From Bacteroidota bacterium (GTDB taxonomy: Bacteria > Bacteroidota > Bacteroidia > Cytophagales > Cyclobacteriaceae): a DNA stretch of 64,000 bases. Within the stretch, counting starts at the first letter, position 1. Every line of letters begins with the position of its first letter. The stretch covers positions 280,065 to 344,064 of the forward strand of contig JAEYWY010000030.1 of assembly GCA_023428695.1 (NCBI GenBank), read 5' to 3'. A program made the position numbers and the translations under genes. Of this stretch, positions 33,969-42,228 are shown one piece after another. The notes beneath the pieces are model-generated. The model worked only from the letters and a program-made list of their open reading frames with translations, ran no database searches and was not told the origin of the DNA.

Positions 33969-35288
33969 TTAGCCCCGCCTGCTGACTCTCATGGGCACGC
34001 GGTCAGGCTTCAGGGTTACCAGAGCTTTCACGTGTGGCGACGGTGCCACAGGTTGGAATTCAAAGGTCTGCACAAAGGCCTTTAGAAATATTGCCATCTC
34101 GGCGATCGCAAAACTGTTCCCGATACACAACCTCGGTCCAGCTCCAAAGGGAAGAAATATTTTTGACCGTTCCTTCCACCTGCCGTTTGCAAACCTCCCC
34201 GGGTCAAACGAATCAGGGTTTTGCCAATGCGCGGGATCGCGGTGCAGTCCGTAATAAAACAGGATCACAATAGTATCAGCAGGAAATGTGTAGTCACCAT
34301 AGCTGTCATCTTCCAGCGAGACGCGATCGCTTACGTATGCCGGTGGATACAAACGCATACTTTCATTGAGCACACAGTTCACGACGTCATTGGTAACGGC
34401 AGACTGAGTATCCAGACCTTCTGTTGCTTTACGCAATTCAGTCAACCACCGGGGATGCGTTGCCAACAGGTGAAGCGTCCACGACAGCGCGTTCGCAGTT
34501 GTTTCATGGCCGGCAATTATTAGGACAAGAATCTCGTCGATGAGCTGGTTTTCGGCCATCGGTTCGCCATTATCCTCATAGCGCGTATCGAGTAGCATAT
34601 CGAGAAGGTCGGAATGCCTGCGACCAGAATTCTTTCGCGCAGCAATGATACCTCGAATGATATCGCGCGCCTCCTTCGACTTATCAAGGTTCTTCTGCAA
34701 CTCACCATTTATCCGGAACCACCAACGTTTATGCGGCTGCCGAAGGTCCTTCATAACAAAATCCTGCGTCTCTGCAACAAAGCGCCCCAGCTTATCCCGA
34801 AGTTCATCAGGGATAGCAACGTTGAAGAGGGCGTTCATCACAATATCAAACGCGAGACGATTCATGAGGGGATAGATGTCCACCGTGCCCTCAGGAAAAG
34901 TTTCCAGGAAACGCGAGATGGTGGATTCAATATTCGAATACAATGCATGTATCCGTTCGTGATGAAACCCGGGCTGAATGAGACGACGCTGCCTCAACCA
35001 GAAGTCGCCGTTTGATGTCAACAGCCCGTAACCGATAAATCGTCCCAGGGCGTCTGTCTGAATCTCCGACTTGTTATAGTTCCTGTGATTCTTTTTGAGA
35101 ATGTATTCGATAAACCCGGGGTCTTGTGTAACAATAAACTGCTTCGTGCCTAGATGAACCTTGTACGTACCATGATAAGCGCGCATGCTCTCTCTCATCG
35201 CGCCGATGGGATCCTGAATTTGTTTGTATGTTCTGTAGATTGACCGGAAGAAATTATAGCCCTCCGGAAGTCTGTAGCTTTTCCCCAT
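33969..35288 (-). CDS. Cytochrome P450
   Basis: The 439-residue haem monooxygenase is complete: the I-helix oxygen-activation motif AGHETT (259-264), the K-helix E309-x2-R312 and the cysteine haem ligand C388 in FGAGPRLCIG. There is no membrane anchor, so it is a soluble class I type needing separate reductase partners, none of which is encoded nearby. The sequence resembles the CYP4/CYP102-like group acting on fatty acids, which is inference. Start ATG 35288. Confidence 0.95.
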   Translation of the reverse strand: MGKSYRLPEGYNFFRSIYRTYKQIQDPIGAMRESMRAYHGTYKVHLGTKQFIVTQDPGFIEYILKKNHRNYNKSEIQTDALGRFIGYGLLTSNGDFWLRQRRLIQPGFHHERIHALYSNIESTISRFLETFPEGTVDIYPLMNRLAFDIVMNALFNVAIPDELRDKLGRFVAETQDFVMKDLRQPHKRWWFRINGELQKNLDKSKEARDIIRGIIAARKNSGRRHSDLLDMLLDTRYEDNGEPMAENQLIDEILVLIIAGHETTANALSWTLHLLATHPRWLTELRKATEGLDTQSAVTNDVVNCVLNESMRLYPPAYVSDRVSLEDDSYGDYTFPADTIVILFYYGLHRDPAHWQNPDSFDPGRFANGRWKERSKIFLPFGAGPRLCIGNSFAIAEMAIFLKAFVQTFEFQPVAPSPHVKALVTLKPDRVPMRVSRRG

Positions 35289-35399
35289 GAACCCAATTCT
35301 AAATAGAAATCGGATTTCAATTTACACGCCGGCGGCGGAACGAAAAAACGATTCACGCACCGAAAGCCTGTGCAAAGGAAGTGTTTGCAGAAATGATGA

Positions 35400-35630
35400 T
35401 TACTTAACGGCCGGGTGGCGTTGACTTACATCCTTTTCCATCGTGAGGAAATAGTTTTCAGTCAATTGAAGCAGCCCTATTTCCGAAATCTCAATCGTAA
35501 ATCCTTTATTGAGTGGTTTGTCGTGGCTAAGTGGTCTTAGTACACCATATTTTTCCCGGGCCAATACAAGGATGAAACGGTAACCGTTCGTCTTCCAGCT
35601 GTCGAGAAAAGAAGTTCTGAACGCTATCAT
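35400..35630 (-). CDS. Small hypothetical protein, 76 residues
   Basis: ATG 35630 (MIAFRTSFLDSWKTNGYRFILVLAREKYG) starts a soluble, mixed alpha/beta sequence with no motif I recognise. A -7-like element TATATTGG (one mismatch) stands about 25 bases upstream of the start. It is monocistronic between the P450 and the PKD-repeat hydrolase. The promoter-like element and ATG support it moderately. Confidence 0.55.
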   Translation of the reverse strand: MIAFRTSFLDSWKTNGYRFILVLAREKYGVLRPLSHDKPLNKGFTIEISEIGLLQLTENYFLTMEKDVSQRHPAVK

Positions 35631-35729
35631 AAATGGGATTTAACTCCCAATATAACAATAGGGTCCAAGCAATGTAAACCGGATTTTTCCGGTAAGGTAG
35701 GTTATTCAGGCAAAATTCCGGGTTCCGAA

Positions 35730-38700
35730 CTATCGGTCATACCGGAAGACCTTTCCGCGCCGAATGGTTTCACCACCACGTCTGACATTAAAATAATAGA
35801 GTCCGGCAGTGGAAAATACGCGTTCATACATGTCATCCGTCCAGGGACCTGTGTGCAACTGTTGCAGGTTTTGGCCCCAGATATAGTAGACGCATTCCGC
35901 ACATCCGGAAATTTGCATCGGGTTACCCAACACTTCTTCCGGCACGGTTGCGGCCTCCACAGTCACCATCACGTCATCGCTATGTGTTGCGCCTTCTGCG
36001 TCGGTTACAGTAAGGCGGAACGTGTACTCACCTTGTTCCAATCCCGAAACATGAAGCGCTGGCTCGTAGACATTTGTCAATGTCGCAGGAACGCCGGAAA
36101 ACTGAGTCCACTCAAAAGAAAGGGCTCCTTCTTCATGATCACTTCCGCTTCCCACAATCGTCAGAGAATCGACCGGAAGAACCAGTGAATGATCCGGGCC
36201 GGCATCTGCCACCGGGGCCTCATTTGCAGCGTGTACCACAACAGTTACGTTGTCGACAGACTTCGCACCATGATTGTCGATTACTTCCAGGCTGAATACG
36301 TATGTGCCGACCTGCAGATCAGACAGCTCAAAATTGGAAGTAGTCTGGCCTTTATAAACCATGCCACCTCCTGACGTCTTTCTCCACCTCCAACGGCTGA
36401 TCTCGCCATCGATATCCTTTGCCGTGCCTTGCAGATGCACGGAATTTTCCGGCAATTTCAGATAGACGTCAGCGCCGGCGTCGACAACGGGCGGTGTATT
36501 CACAACAACCTGCACATCATCCGTGTGACGCGCTCCATCATTATCGACAACTGTGAAACGGAATATATATATACCAGATTTCAGGTTGTCAACGGTGATG
36601 GTATTGGTCTTGTCACCTGAGAGACTCACAGCAGCACCCGAAACTTTTGTCCATCGCACCGAGGCAATGGATCCATCGGCGTCGGTAGCTGTTCCGGTTA
36701 ACTCAATGGTACTCTTCGGAAGGTGAACCAACATATCTTCACCTGCATTTGCGACAGGAGCTTTGTTTACTTTCACTTTAACCGTAGAAGTGTGTGTGCC
36801 CCCGGAATTGTCGGTGACTGTGAGCGAGAACACGTAGGCCCCGGAAGTAAGACCGGTAATCGTCGCGTGGGCTGACGCGGGATCAGATATGACACCAGCT
36901 TTGCCAGATACTTTTTGCCAAAGATATTCGACCACCTTACCATCCGGGTCAGAACCGGAACCCTGAAGTACAACAGAGTTCTCCGGCACATTAATAACCT
37001 GATCCGGACCGGCATTCGCTACAGGCAACTGATTTGCGGCCACGGTAATCTTAACCTGATCCGAGTGAGTAGCCCCGTCGTTGTCGGTGACGGTGAGCTC
37101 AAAAACGTACACGCCCACGGCAAGTCCCGTCAGGCTCACGCTGGCAGTGTTCGCGCGCGCCAACGACACTGTAGCACCTGAAATCTTCTTCCATGCATAA
37201 GCAACAACGCTGCCGTCAGTGTCCGAGCCGGAACCTTTGACTTCAAGTGCTGCCGCTGACTGAATGACTTTCTTATCAGCTCCTGCATTGGCTATAGGCG
37301 GCGCATTAACGCGCACCTTTACGTCGTCAGTGTGCACGCCATCGTTATTGTCTTTAACCTGGAGGCGAAAAACATATTCGCCTGCCTCAAGATCGGATAC
37401 ATCAAGTGATGCCGTACCTGTTCCTGAAAGCGCCGCTGTTCCCCCGGAAATTTTTGTCCACTTGTATGAACTTACCTGACCATCCGGATCGGTAGCGGAA
37501 CCGGTAATTTTCAGTCTGTTCATCGGCAGCGATATCACACGATCAGGCCCTGCATTCGCGACGGGAGGTCGGTTTACCGTGACCACGACCTCATCGCTCG
37601 CAATTGAACCACGATCATCAGTAACCGTTAACCTGAATGTGTACACGCCGGCAACCAGACCTGACGCTGATGTGCTTGCATTTGCCGCATCGGCTAATGT
37701 TGCGGCACCACCGGAAACCTTCGTCCATTGGAATGAAGCAACCGATCCGTCGGAATCAGTTCCGCTTCCTGAAAGCGTAATGCTGTTCTTAGGCAGAGTG
37801 ATCACGATATCGGCACCTGCATTTGCCGTTGGCGTGTTATTCCCGGGTACAGATGCCCGGACAGTCACGGTTACTTCATCAAAAGCAGACGCATTGTTAT
37901 TGTCCGTGACTGTCAACCTTAACACATACTTCCCTTCAATGAGGTTGCTGATCGTGAGATCAGCTCCGGACGCTCCTGACATTTGAAGATCAGGCCCTGA
38001 GACTTTCGTCCACGCGTAGCTCTTGATACTTCCGTCTGAATCTGTGGCCACGCCCTTAAGCGTTGTTGAATTCTTTGGCAAATTGAAAGCCACATCGGCG
38101 CCTGCGTTTACCTTTGGTGCGGTATTTACAAACACCACTACGTCATCCGATGATGAGGCTCCCCCATCGTCTTTGACTGTAAGCCTGAACGTATAACTTC
38201 CAGCCTGGAGGTCGCTTAACGCAAGATTTGCAGTGGTCGCACCATTCATTGCAGCCGCACCTCCCGAAACCTTGGTCCATTGATACGATGCTATTTTGCC
38301 ATCGGAATCACTTCCGCTTCCTGACAACGTAGTTGAATTCTGTGGCAGTGTAATTACTTTATTCGCACCTGCATTTGCCGTTGGTGCTTTGTTATTGGGT
38401 GCGGCCGGTAAAACGGTGACCGTTACTTCATCGAACGCGGATGCGTTGCTATTATCCGTGACAGTTAATCGAAGTAGATATTTTCCTTCAACAAGATTGG
38501 TTATCGCGAGCTCAGTACCGTTGGCGCCGGACATCTGAAGGGAAGGTCCCGATACTTTGGTCCACGCATAGCTCTTAATGCTTCCATCTGAATCAGAAGC
38601 CACACCTTTCAGCGTTGTCGAGTTTTGCGGCAGGGTCTGGGTCACATCCGCGCCCGCATTTACGGTTGGCGCCTTGTTCACAAACACCTTCACGTCGTCC

Positions 38701-39989
38701 GACTTCGATGCACCTCCGTTGTCTTTCACGGTGAGCCTGAATGTGTAATTTCCGGCCTCCAGTTCACTTGCAGTCAGTTTTGTTGTTGTTGCTCCCGAGA
38801 GTGTCGCGTTACCCCCCGAAACCTTGGTCCATGTGTAGGAGGCAATCTTTCCATCCGGGTCAGAGGCTGTGCCCGTGATTTCGACAGAGTTTGTAGGGAG
38901 TGTAATCGTTTTGTCGGCACCGGCATTGACTGTTGGTGCCGCGTTGCCAGACCCGTCAACGACAACTGTGACGTCATCGCTCGCGATCGCTCCATCGTTA
39001 TCGCGGACCGTGAGTCTGAAAACATAAGTGCCTTTTTCCAATCCGGAAATGGAAACATCCTTTGATGTAAGTCCCGTCAGGGTGGCGTCGGGCCCTTTCA
39101 ACTTGACCCAGCTGTAATTGGAGATGGAACCGTCCGAATCGCTACCCTTACCGTTGATTACAATGGTGCTGCCCACGCTTGTAGTGATATCGGGGCCCGC
39201 ATCGGCCGCCGGAATTTTATTGCCGTGGTCATTTTCCCAGGACAAGAGCCACGTATAAAGATCAGGTGAGTGATATTTTTCGCCCAGGTCGTATGCATAG
39301 TTGTGCGCATTGTGTCCGAGACCTTCATAGATGGTCATGCGCGCCTTGACGCCCGGGTTACAAGCGTTGATCGCGTTCACCATGTTCACGCTGCGTCCTA
39401 ATGGAACGACATTGTCTTTGTCTCCGTGAAACGCCCAGACAGGAAGGTTGGACCTGGCGATGTCACACGCCTTTCCAACACTGTTTCGGCTACCCGCCAC
39501 GGGTGCGATAGCGGCTAAATAGTCGGGATAATCCTGGGCTGTAACCCACGTTCCACCGCCGCCAAGGCTTGACCCCGTGAGGTAAATACGCTTTGGATCC
39601 ACACGGAGGTAGGTTCTCACGTGTTCAATAACCTCCATCACGTACCATGAAGGCCAGTCTCCATAATTTGATTTGAGCGCTGGTGTTACGAGGAGAAAGG
39701 GAAATTGCGTGCCGTTTTTGACGTAACGCGCCGGCCCGTACGAGACGAGGTGATGGTACCCAGTCTCAAGCACCTTGGGATCGGTGCTGTTTGGGCCCCG
39801 CTGACCAAGGCCGTGCAGGAAAATGACAAGGGGATAATCGAAATTATTGTTTTCGTAGTCCGGTGGAATATATTCTATGTAGCCGATGACTGATTTTGGG
39901 GTGGTCTTGAACTCCTGTTCCGTCTGGCCATGGCTGGCGATTACAATTATCAGAAGCAGAAACGAGAATACAGAGAGAGTTTTTTTCAT
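35730..39989 (-). CDS. Large secreted alpha/beta hydrolase with 12 PKD-like domains
   Basis: The 1419 residues begin with a signal peptide (MKKTLSVFSFLLLIIVIASHGQ) and a polyhydroxybutyrate-depolymerase/feruloyl-esterase-like domain (about 25-255). Its visible triad is S141 in GSSLG, an aspartate in FHGDKDNVVP (D190 or D192) and H226 in GLGHNAH. Residues 261 to about 1345 are 12 PKD-like Ig repeats of about 90 residues, each with the A-x-AG-x-D start, a DxDG turn and a W-x-K-x-SG strand. The last 65 residues (CAECVYYIWGQNL; YYFNVRRGGETIRRGKVFRYDR in part) resemble a secretion or anchoring tail but not a textbook T9SS domain. It probably attacks a polyester or esterified polysaccharide outside the cell. 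Confidence 0.9.
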   Translation of the reverse strand: MKKTLSVFSFLLLIIVIASHGQTEQEFKTTPKSVIGYIEYIPPDYENNNFDYPLVIFLHGLGQRGPNSTDPKVLETGYHHLVSYGPARYVKNGTQFPFLLVTPALKSNYGDWPSWYVMEVIEHVRTYLRVDPKRIYLTGSSLGGGGTWVTAQDYPDYLAAIAPVAGSRNSVGKACDIARSNLPVWAFHGDKDNVVPLGRSVNMVNAINACNPGVKARMTIYEGLGHNAHNYAYDLGEKYHSPDLYTWLLSWENDHGNKIPAADAGPDITTSVGSTIVINGKGSDSDGSISNYSWVKLKGPDATLTGLTSKDVSISGLEKGTYVFRLTVRDNDGAIASDDVTVVVDGSGNAAPTVNAGADKTITLPTNSVEITGTASDPDGKIASYTWTKVSGGNATLSGATTTKLTASELEAGNYTFRLTVKDNGGASKSDDVKVFVNKAPTVNAGADVTQTLPQNSTTLKGVASDSDGSIKSYAWTKVSGPSLQMSGANGTELAITNLVEGKYLLRLTVTDNSNASAFDEVTVTVLPAAPNNKAPTANAGANKVITLPQNSTTLSGSGSDSDGKIASYQWTKVSGGAAAMNGATTANLALSDLQAGSYTFRLTVKDDGGASSSDDVVVFVNTAPKVNAGADVAFNLPKNSTTLKGVATDSDGSIKSYAWTKVSGPDLQMSGASGADLTISNLIEGKYVLRLTVTDNNNASAFDEVTVTVRASVPGNNTPTANAGADIVITLPKNSITLSGSGTDSDGSVASFQWTKVSGGAATLADAANASTSASGLVAGVYTFRLTVTDDRGSIASDEVVVTVNRPPVANAGPDRVISLPMNRLKITGSATDPDGQVSSYKWTKISGGTAALSGTGTASLDVSDLEAGEYVFRLQVKDNNDGVHTDDVKVRVNAPPIANAGADKKVIQSAAALEVKGSGSDTDGSVVAYAWKKISGATVSLARANTASVSLTGLAVGVYVFELTVTDNDGATHSDQVKITVAANQLPVANAGPDQVINVPENSVVLQGSGSDPDGKVVEYLWQKVSGKAGVISDPASAHATITGLTSGAYVFSLTVTDNSGGTHTSTVKVKVNKAPVANAGEDMLVHLPKSTIELTGTATDADGSIASVRWTKVSGAAVSLSGDKTNTITVDNLKSGIYIFRFTVVDNDGARHTDDVQVVVNTPPVVDAGADVYLKLPENSVHLQGTAKDIDGEISRWRWRKTSGGGMVYKGQTTSNFELSDLQVGTYVFSLEVIDNHGAKSVDNVTVVVHAANEAPVADAGPDHSLVLPVDSLTIVGSGSDHEEGALSFEWTQFSGVPATLTNVYEPALHVSGLEQGEYTFRLTVTDAEGATHSDDVMVTVEAATVPEEVLGNPMQISGCAECVYYIWGQNLQQLHTGPWTDDMYERVFSTAGLYYFNVRRGGETIRRGKVFRYDR
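35955..39209 (-). repeat. Array of 12 PKD-like repeats inside the large hydrolase
   Basis: Twelve units of about 88-95 codons follow each other without other domains. Each starts with an AG-x-D element and ends with a DxxxVxV strand, and several are joined by Asn/Pro linkers. Units 3 and 5 are much closer to each other than to the rest (both carry LKGVA-DSDGSIKSYAWTKVSG and SNASAFDEVTVTV-like ends), and unit 4 resembles unit 6 and unit 2. This indicates growth of the array by duplication of a two-unit block. Confidence 0.85.
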
Positions 39990-40744
39990 TTTCCGGTAGT
40001 GGTCGAAAAGAATGAAGGATTAAAGAGTCGAACAAAGGAAGGTTGGGATAGAAGTCCGAAGGGCTATGGTGCGTTTTTCATGCGGGGAGAGTTTAGGTCT
40101 TATATTGATTTCATTCTCGCGTGCGAATAACGTCAATGATCACTAATGACCAACACACCTCCGACAAACGGACATTGCGTCCGATAAACAATTCATTAGT
40201 ACCGAAATGCTCAATGCAAGTGGTGTATAAAAAGAAATACCAATACAATTATCACATAAGAGAATCGCTTTCAGTTCATGTCAACTGCACACATGGAGCG
40301 TTGTAGTACCACAGGATGCGGACAGAATGCCGGGCAATATGAAAACTGCATCAGCATTAGTGATCTCAAAATGCGTTATGAATGCCTCACGAGAAATCAG
40401 CGGTCGCGGAATTTTGAGGAAGATATTACCGGTTTGTCTTCAATGACTACTTCATCATCTGCCCGTTTGTAGCTGACTTTCAACATTTAATCACCACAGT
40501 TTTTTTTGAGAAGCCTTCGGGTGTGATGACCCAGGGCGAAGTCGCTGATCGAGATGTTTGTGATTTGCCCAATGTGTACCATTGACAGAACCGGAAGATT
40601 CCGATCCGGATGCGTCCGCTCCCAGTTCCGCGACCGCCGAAATCCATGGAAACCTTTTCGACACAAGGCTCAGCGGCACCAGTATGATTGGACCCGCGAA
40701 TGTGACGATTTCGCCAAAGAAAATACGCCGGGCTATTCCGCCAT
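39990..40744. other. Gene-free gap of 755 bases with structured elements
   Basis: No convincing intact gene is seen. At 40142-40200 an 8-bp inverted repeat (ACTAATGA/TCATTAGT) encloses a hairpin (CGGAC at 40169-40173, GTCCG at 40179-40183). On the minus strand at 40490-40310 short frames that look like protein (MLKVSYKRADDEVVIEDKP, then GNIFLKIPRPLISREAF in the next frame) may be the remains of a gene. At 40500-40745 both strands have open frames of about 60-100 codons without a family match. Confidence 0.5.
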
Positions 40745-42115
40745 GTGATATTCATTATCTTAACCCCGAAAACATCATTGGCGGTGAACATCCGGGTTAA
40801 CTTCAGGCGTTTGTTCCTCGGAGATCAGCAAGGGATCTCCCGAAATGAGCTGAAACGTTTGATGCTTTCCGGATTCCTTGCCGTAATGTCCCTCACTGTT
40901 TCCGTTTTCTACGCAATTTTCGACATTGTCAATCACGTCAACCATTCACTGATTGCTTACGTCGGACTTGCCGCAGGTTCCCTGCTTTCGCTGTACCTCC
41001 TGAGAAACGGCAAGTTCAGGCTCGCGAAAGTCATCCTGATGGTCACCTCCAATCTGGTTGTCTTCTGGGCTGCGGTCACTGACCCTTTCGAAACCGGAGT
41101 CTACCTCTTTTTCATTCCTGCGGGGATAGGTGCTTTTGCCATGCTTGGCTCGGACGAAACAACGGTTGCCATCCTTCTGGCCATTTTTACCACCGCGCTT
41201 TTTCTCGTCGCCTACGTTGCCGAGTGGCGACCGATTGACGTCGAAATTTCATCGCGCGAATACATCAGGTGGAGTTTCCTCTTCAACTACTTCATTTCCC
41301 TCACCATATGTATTCTCGCTATTAGTTTTCTGATCAGTCTCAACCGGCAATCAGAAAACGAGCTGATCCAAAAAGAAATCGCAGCCAAGAAAAAGAATGA
41401 AGAGCTTGAAAAAGTAAACGTTGAACTGGATCGTTTTGTCTATAGCGTTTCGCATGATCTCCGGTCGCCACTCAGCTCTATTCTCGGACTGATTAACATT
41501 GCAAAACTGACTGAAGATCACGAAGAGGTGCGACGAATTCTTGCAATGATCGAAGGACGTGTCAACTCGCAGGATCATTTTATTCGCGAGATAATCGACT
41601 ATGCCCGTAACGCGCGCACAGAAACTGTCAGTGAGACTTTCTTTCTGAAACCGCTTGTCGATGAAGTCATCAATGCACTGCGATTCTCGATGCACGCGGA
41701 GAAGATCGATTTCCGCGTCAACATCTCCGAGCTCACTCAACTCACAACTGACCGTATCCGCCTCACAGTAGTATTGAGCAATCTTATTGGCAATGCGATC
41801 AAATACCACGACCGTCACAAGGCCGGGCAATATGTCGACATCGTACTTGACGAAAGCAGACCCGCACTTATTGTCAGCGACAACGGAGTGGGTATACTGC
41901 CAGCATATATTGACAGGATCTTCGACATGTTCTTTCGTGCATCCGAAAATTCAAAGGGCAGTGGTCTCGGACTGTTCATAACACGGGAAACGATTACCAA
42001 GCTTGGAGGCCGCATTGAAGTGAGGTCAGCCTTTGGTGAAGGTAGCACATTCACAGTTTTCCTTCCCGGGGGTTCATTCAAATCATCCGAACAAGACGTA
42101 CCGGTCACTTCCTGA
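40745..42115 (+). CDS. Sensor histidine kinase with membrane domain
   Basis: The 456 residues have about six membrane helices (about 40-200), a short coiled linker (NELIQKEIAAKKKNEELEKVN in part), a HisKA domain with H237 in VSHDLRSPLSS, and an HATPase domain with NLIGNAIKYHD (N-box), VSDNGVGI (G1) and SKGSGLGLFITR (G2). It is a membrane-embedded sensor without a large outer domain. ATG 40862 (MLSGFLAVMSL) or a GTG near 40787 are alternative starts. No response regulator adjoins it; a PKD-repeat hydrolase and a T9SS-secreted hydrolase flank it. Confidence 0.9.
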   Translation: MIFIILTPKTSLAVNIRVNFRRLFLGDQQGISRNELKRLMLSGFLAVMSLTVSVFYAIFDIVNHVNHSLIAYVGLAAGSLLSLYLLRNGKFRLAKVILMVTSNLVVFWAAVTDPFETGVYLFFIPAGIGAFAMLGSDETTVAILLAIFTTALFLVAYVAEWRPIDVEISSREYIRWSFLFNYFISLTICILAISFLISLNRQSENELIQKEIAAKKKNEELEKVNVELDRFVYSVSHDLRSPLSSILGLINIAKLTEDHEEVRRILAMIEGRVNSQDHFIREIIDYARNARTETVSETFFLKPLVDEVINALRFSMHAEKIDFRVNISELTQLTTDRIRLTVVLSNLIGNAIKYHDRHKAGQYVDIVLDESRPALIVSDNGVGILPAYIDRIFDMFFRASENSKGSGLGLFITRETITKLGGRIEVRSAFGEGSTFTVFLPGGSFKSSEQDVPVTS

Positions 42116-42172
42116 GCAATCGCGCGGCAGTCAGATTCCGGAGCCGACAGCAAGCGCCGGGAAGATCACAAT

Positions 42173-42202
42173 TTGACGACGGGTATTAGTTTTTTATATA
42201 CG
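42173..42202 (+). promoter_or_regulatory. Candidate promoter TTG-N19-TATATACG of the T9SS hydrolase
   Basis: TTG at 42173-42175 is followed by 19 bases and TATATACG at 42195-42202, which shares the TA and the final G with TAnnTTTG but has a weak centre. It lies 26 bases before the ATG at 42229, after the kinase gene has ended, so the hydrolase could be transcribed on its own. Confidence 0.4.
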
Positions 42203-42228
42203 CTGGTGCCGGTTCCAACGGTTACACT

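Noticed and set aside
36429..39065. Plus-strand frames across the PKD array
   Set aside because: The repeating codon pattern of the PKD domains leaves the opposite strand open; their recurring similarity mirrors the repeats.
35955..39209. CRISPR-like or DNA satellite array
   Set aside because: The period is about 270 bases and coding, with protein-level repetition; there are no short identical repeats with unique spacers.
40480..40800. Frames of 62-103 codons on both strands before the kinase gene
   Set aside because: Neither strand gives a recognisable protein, start signal or promoter; kept only as a described gap.
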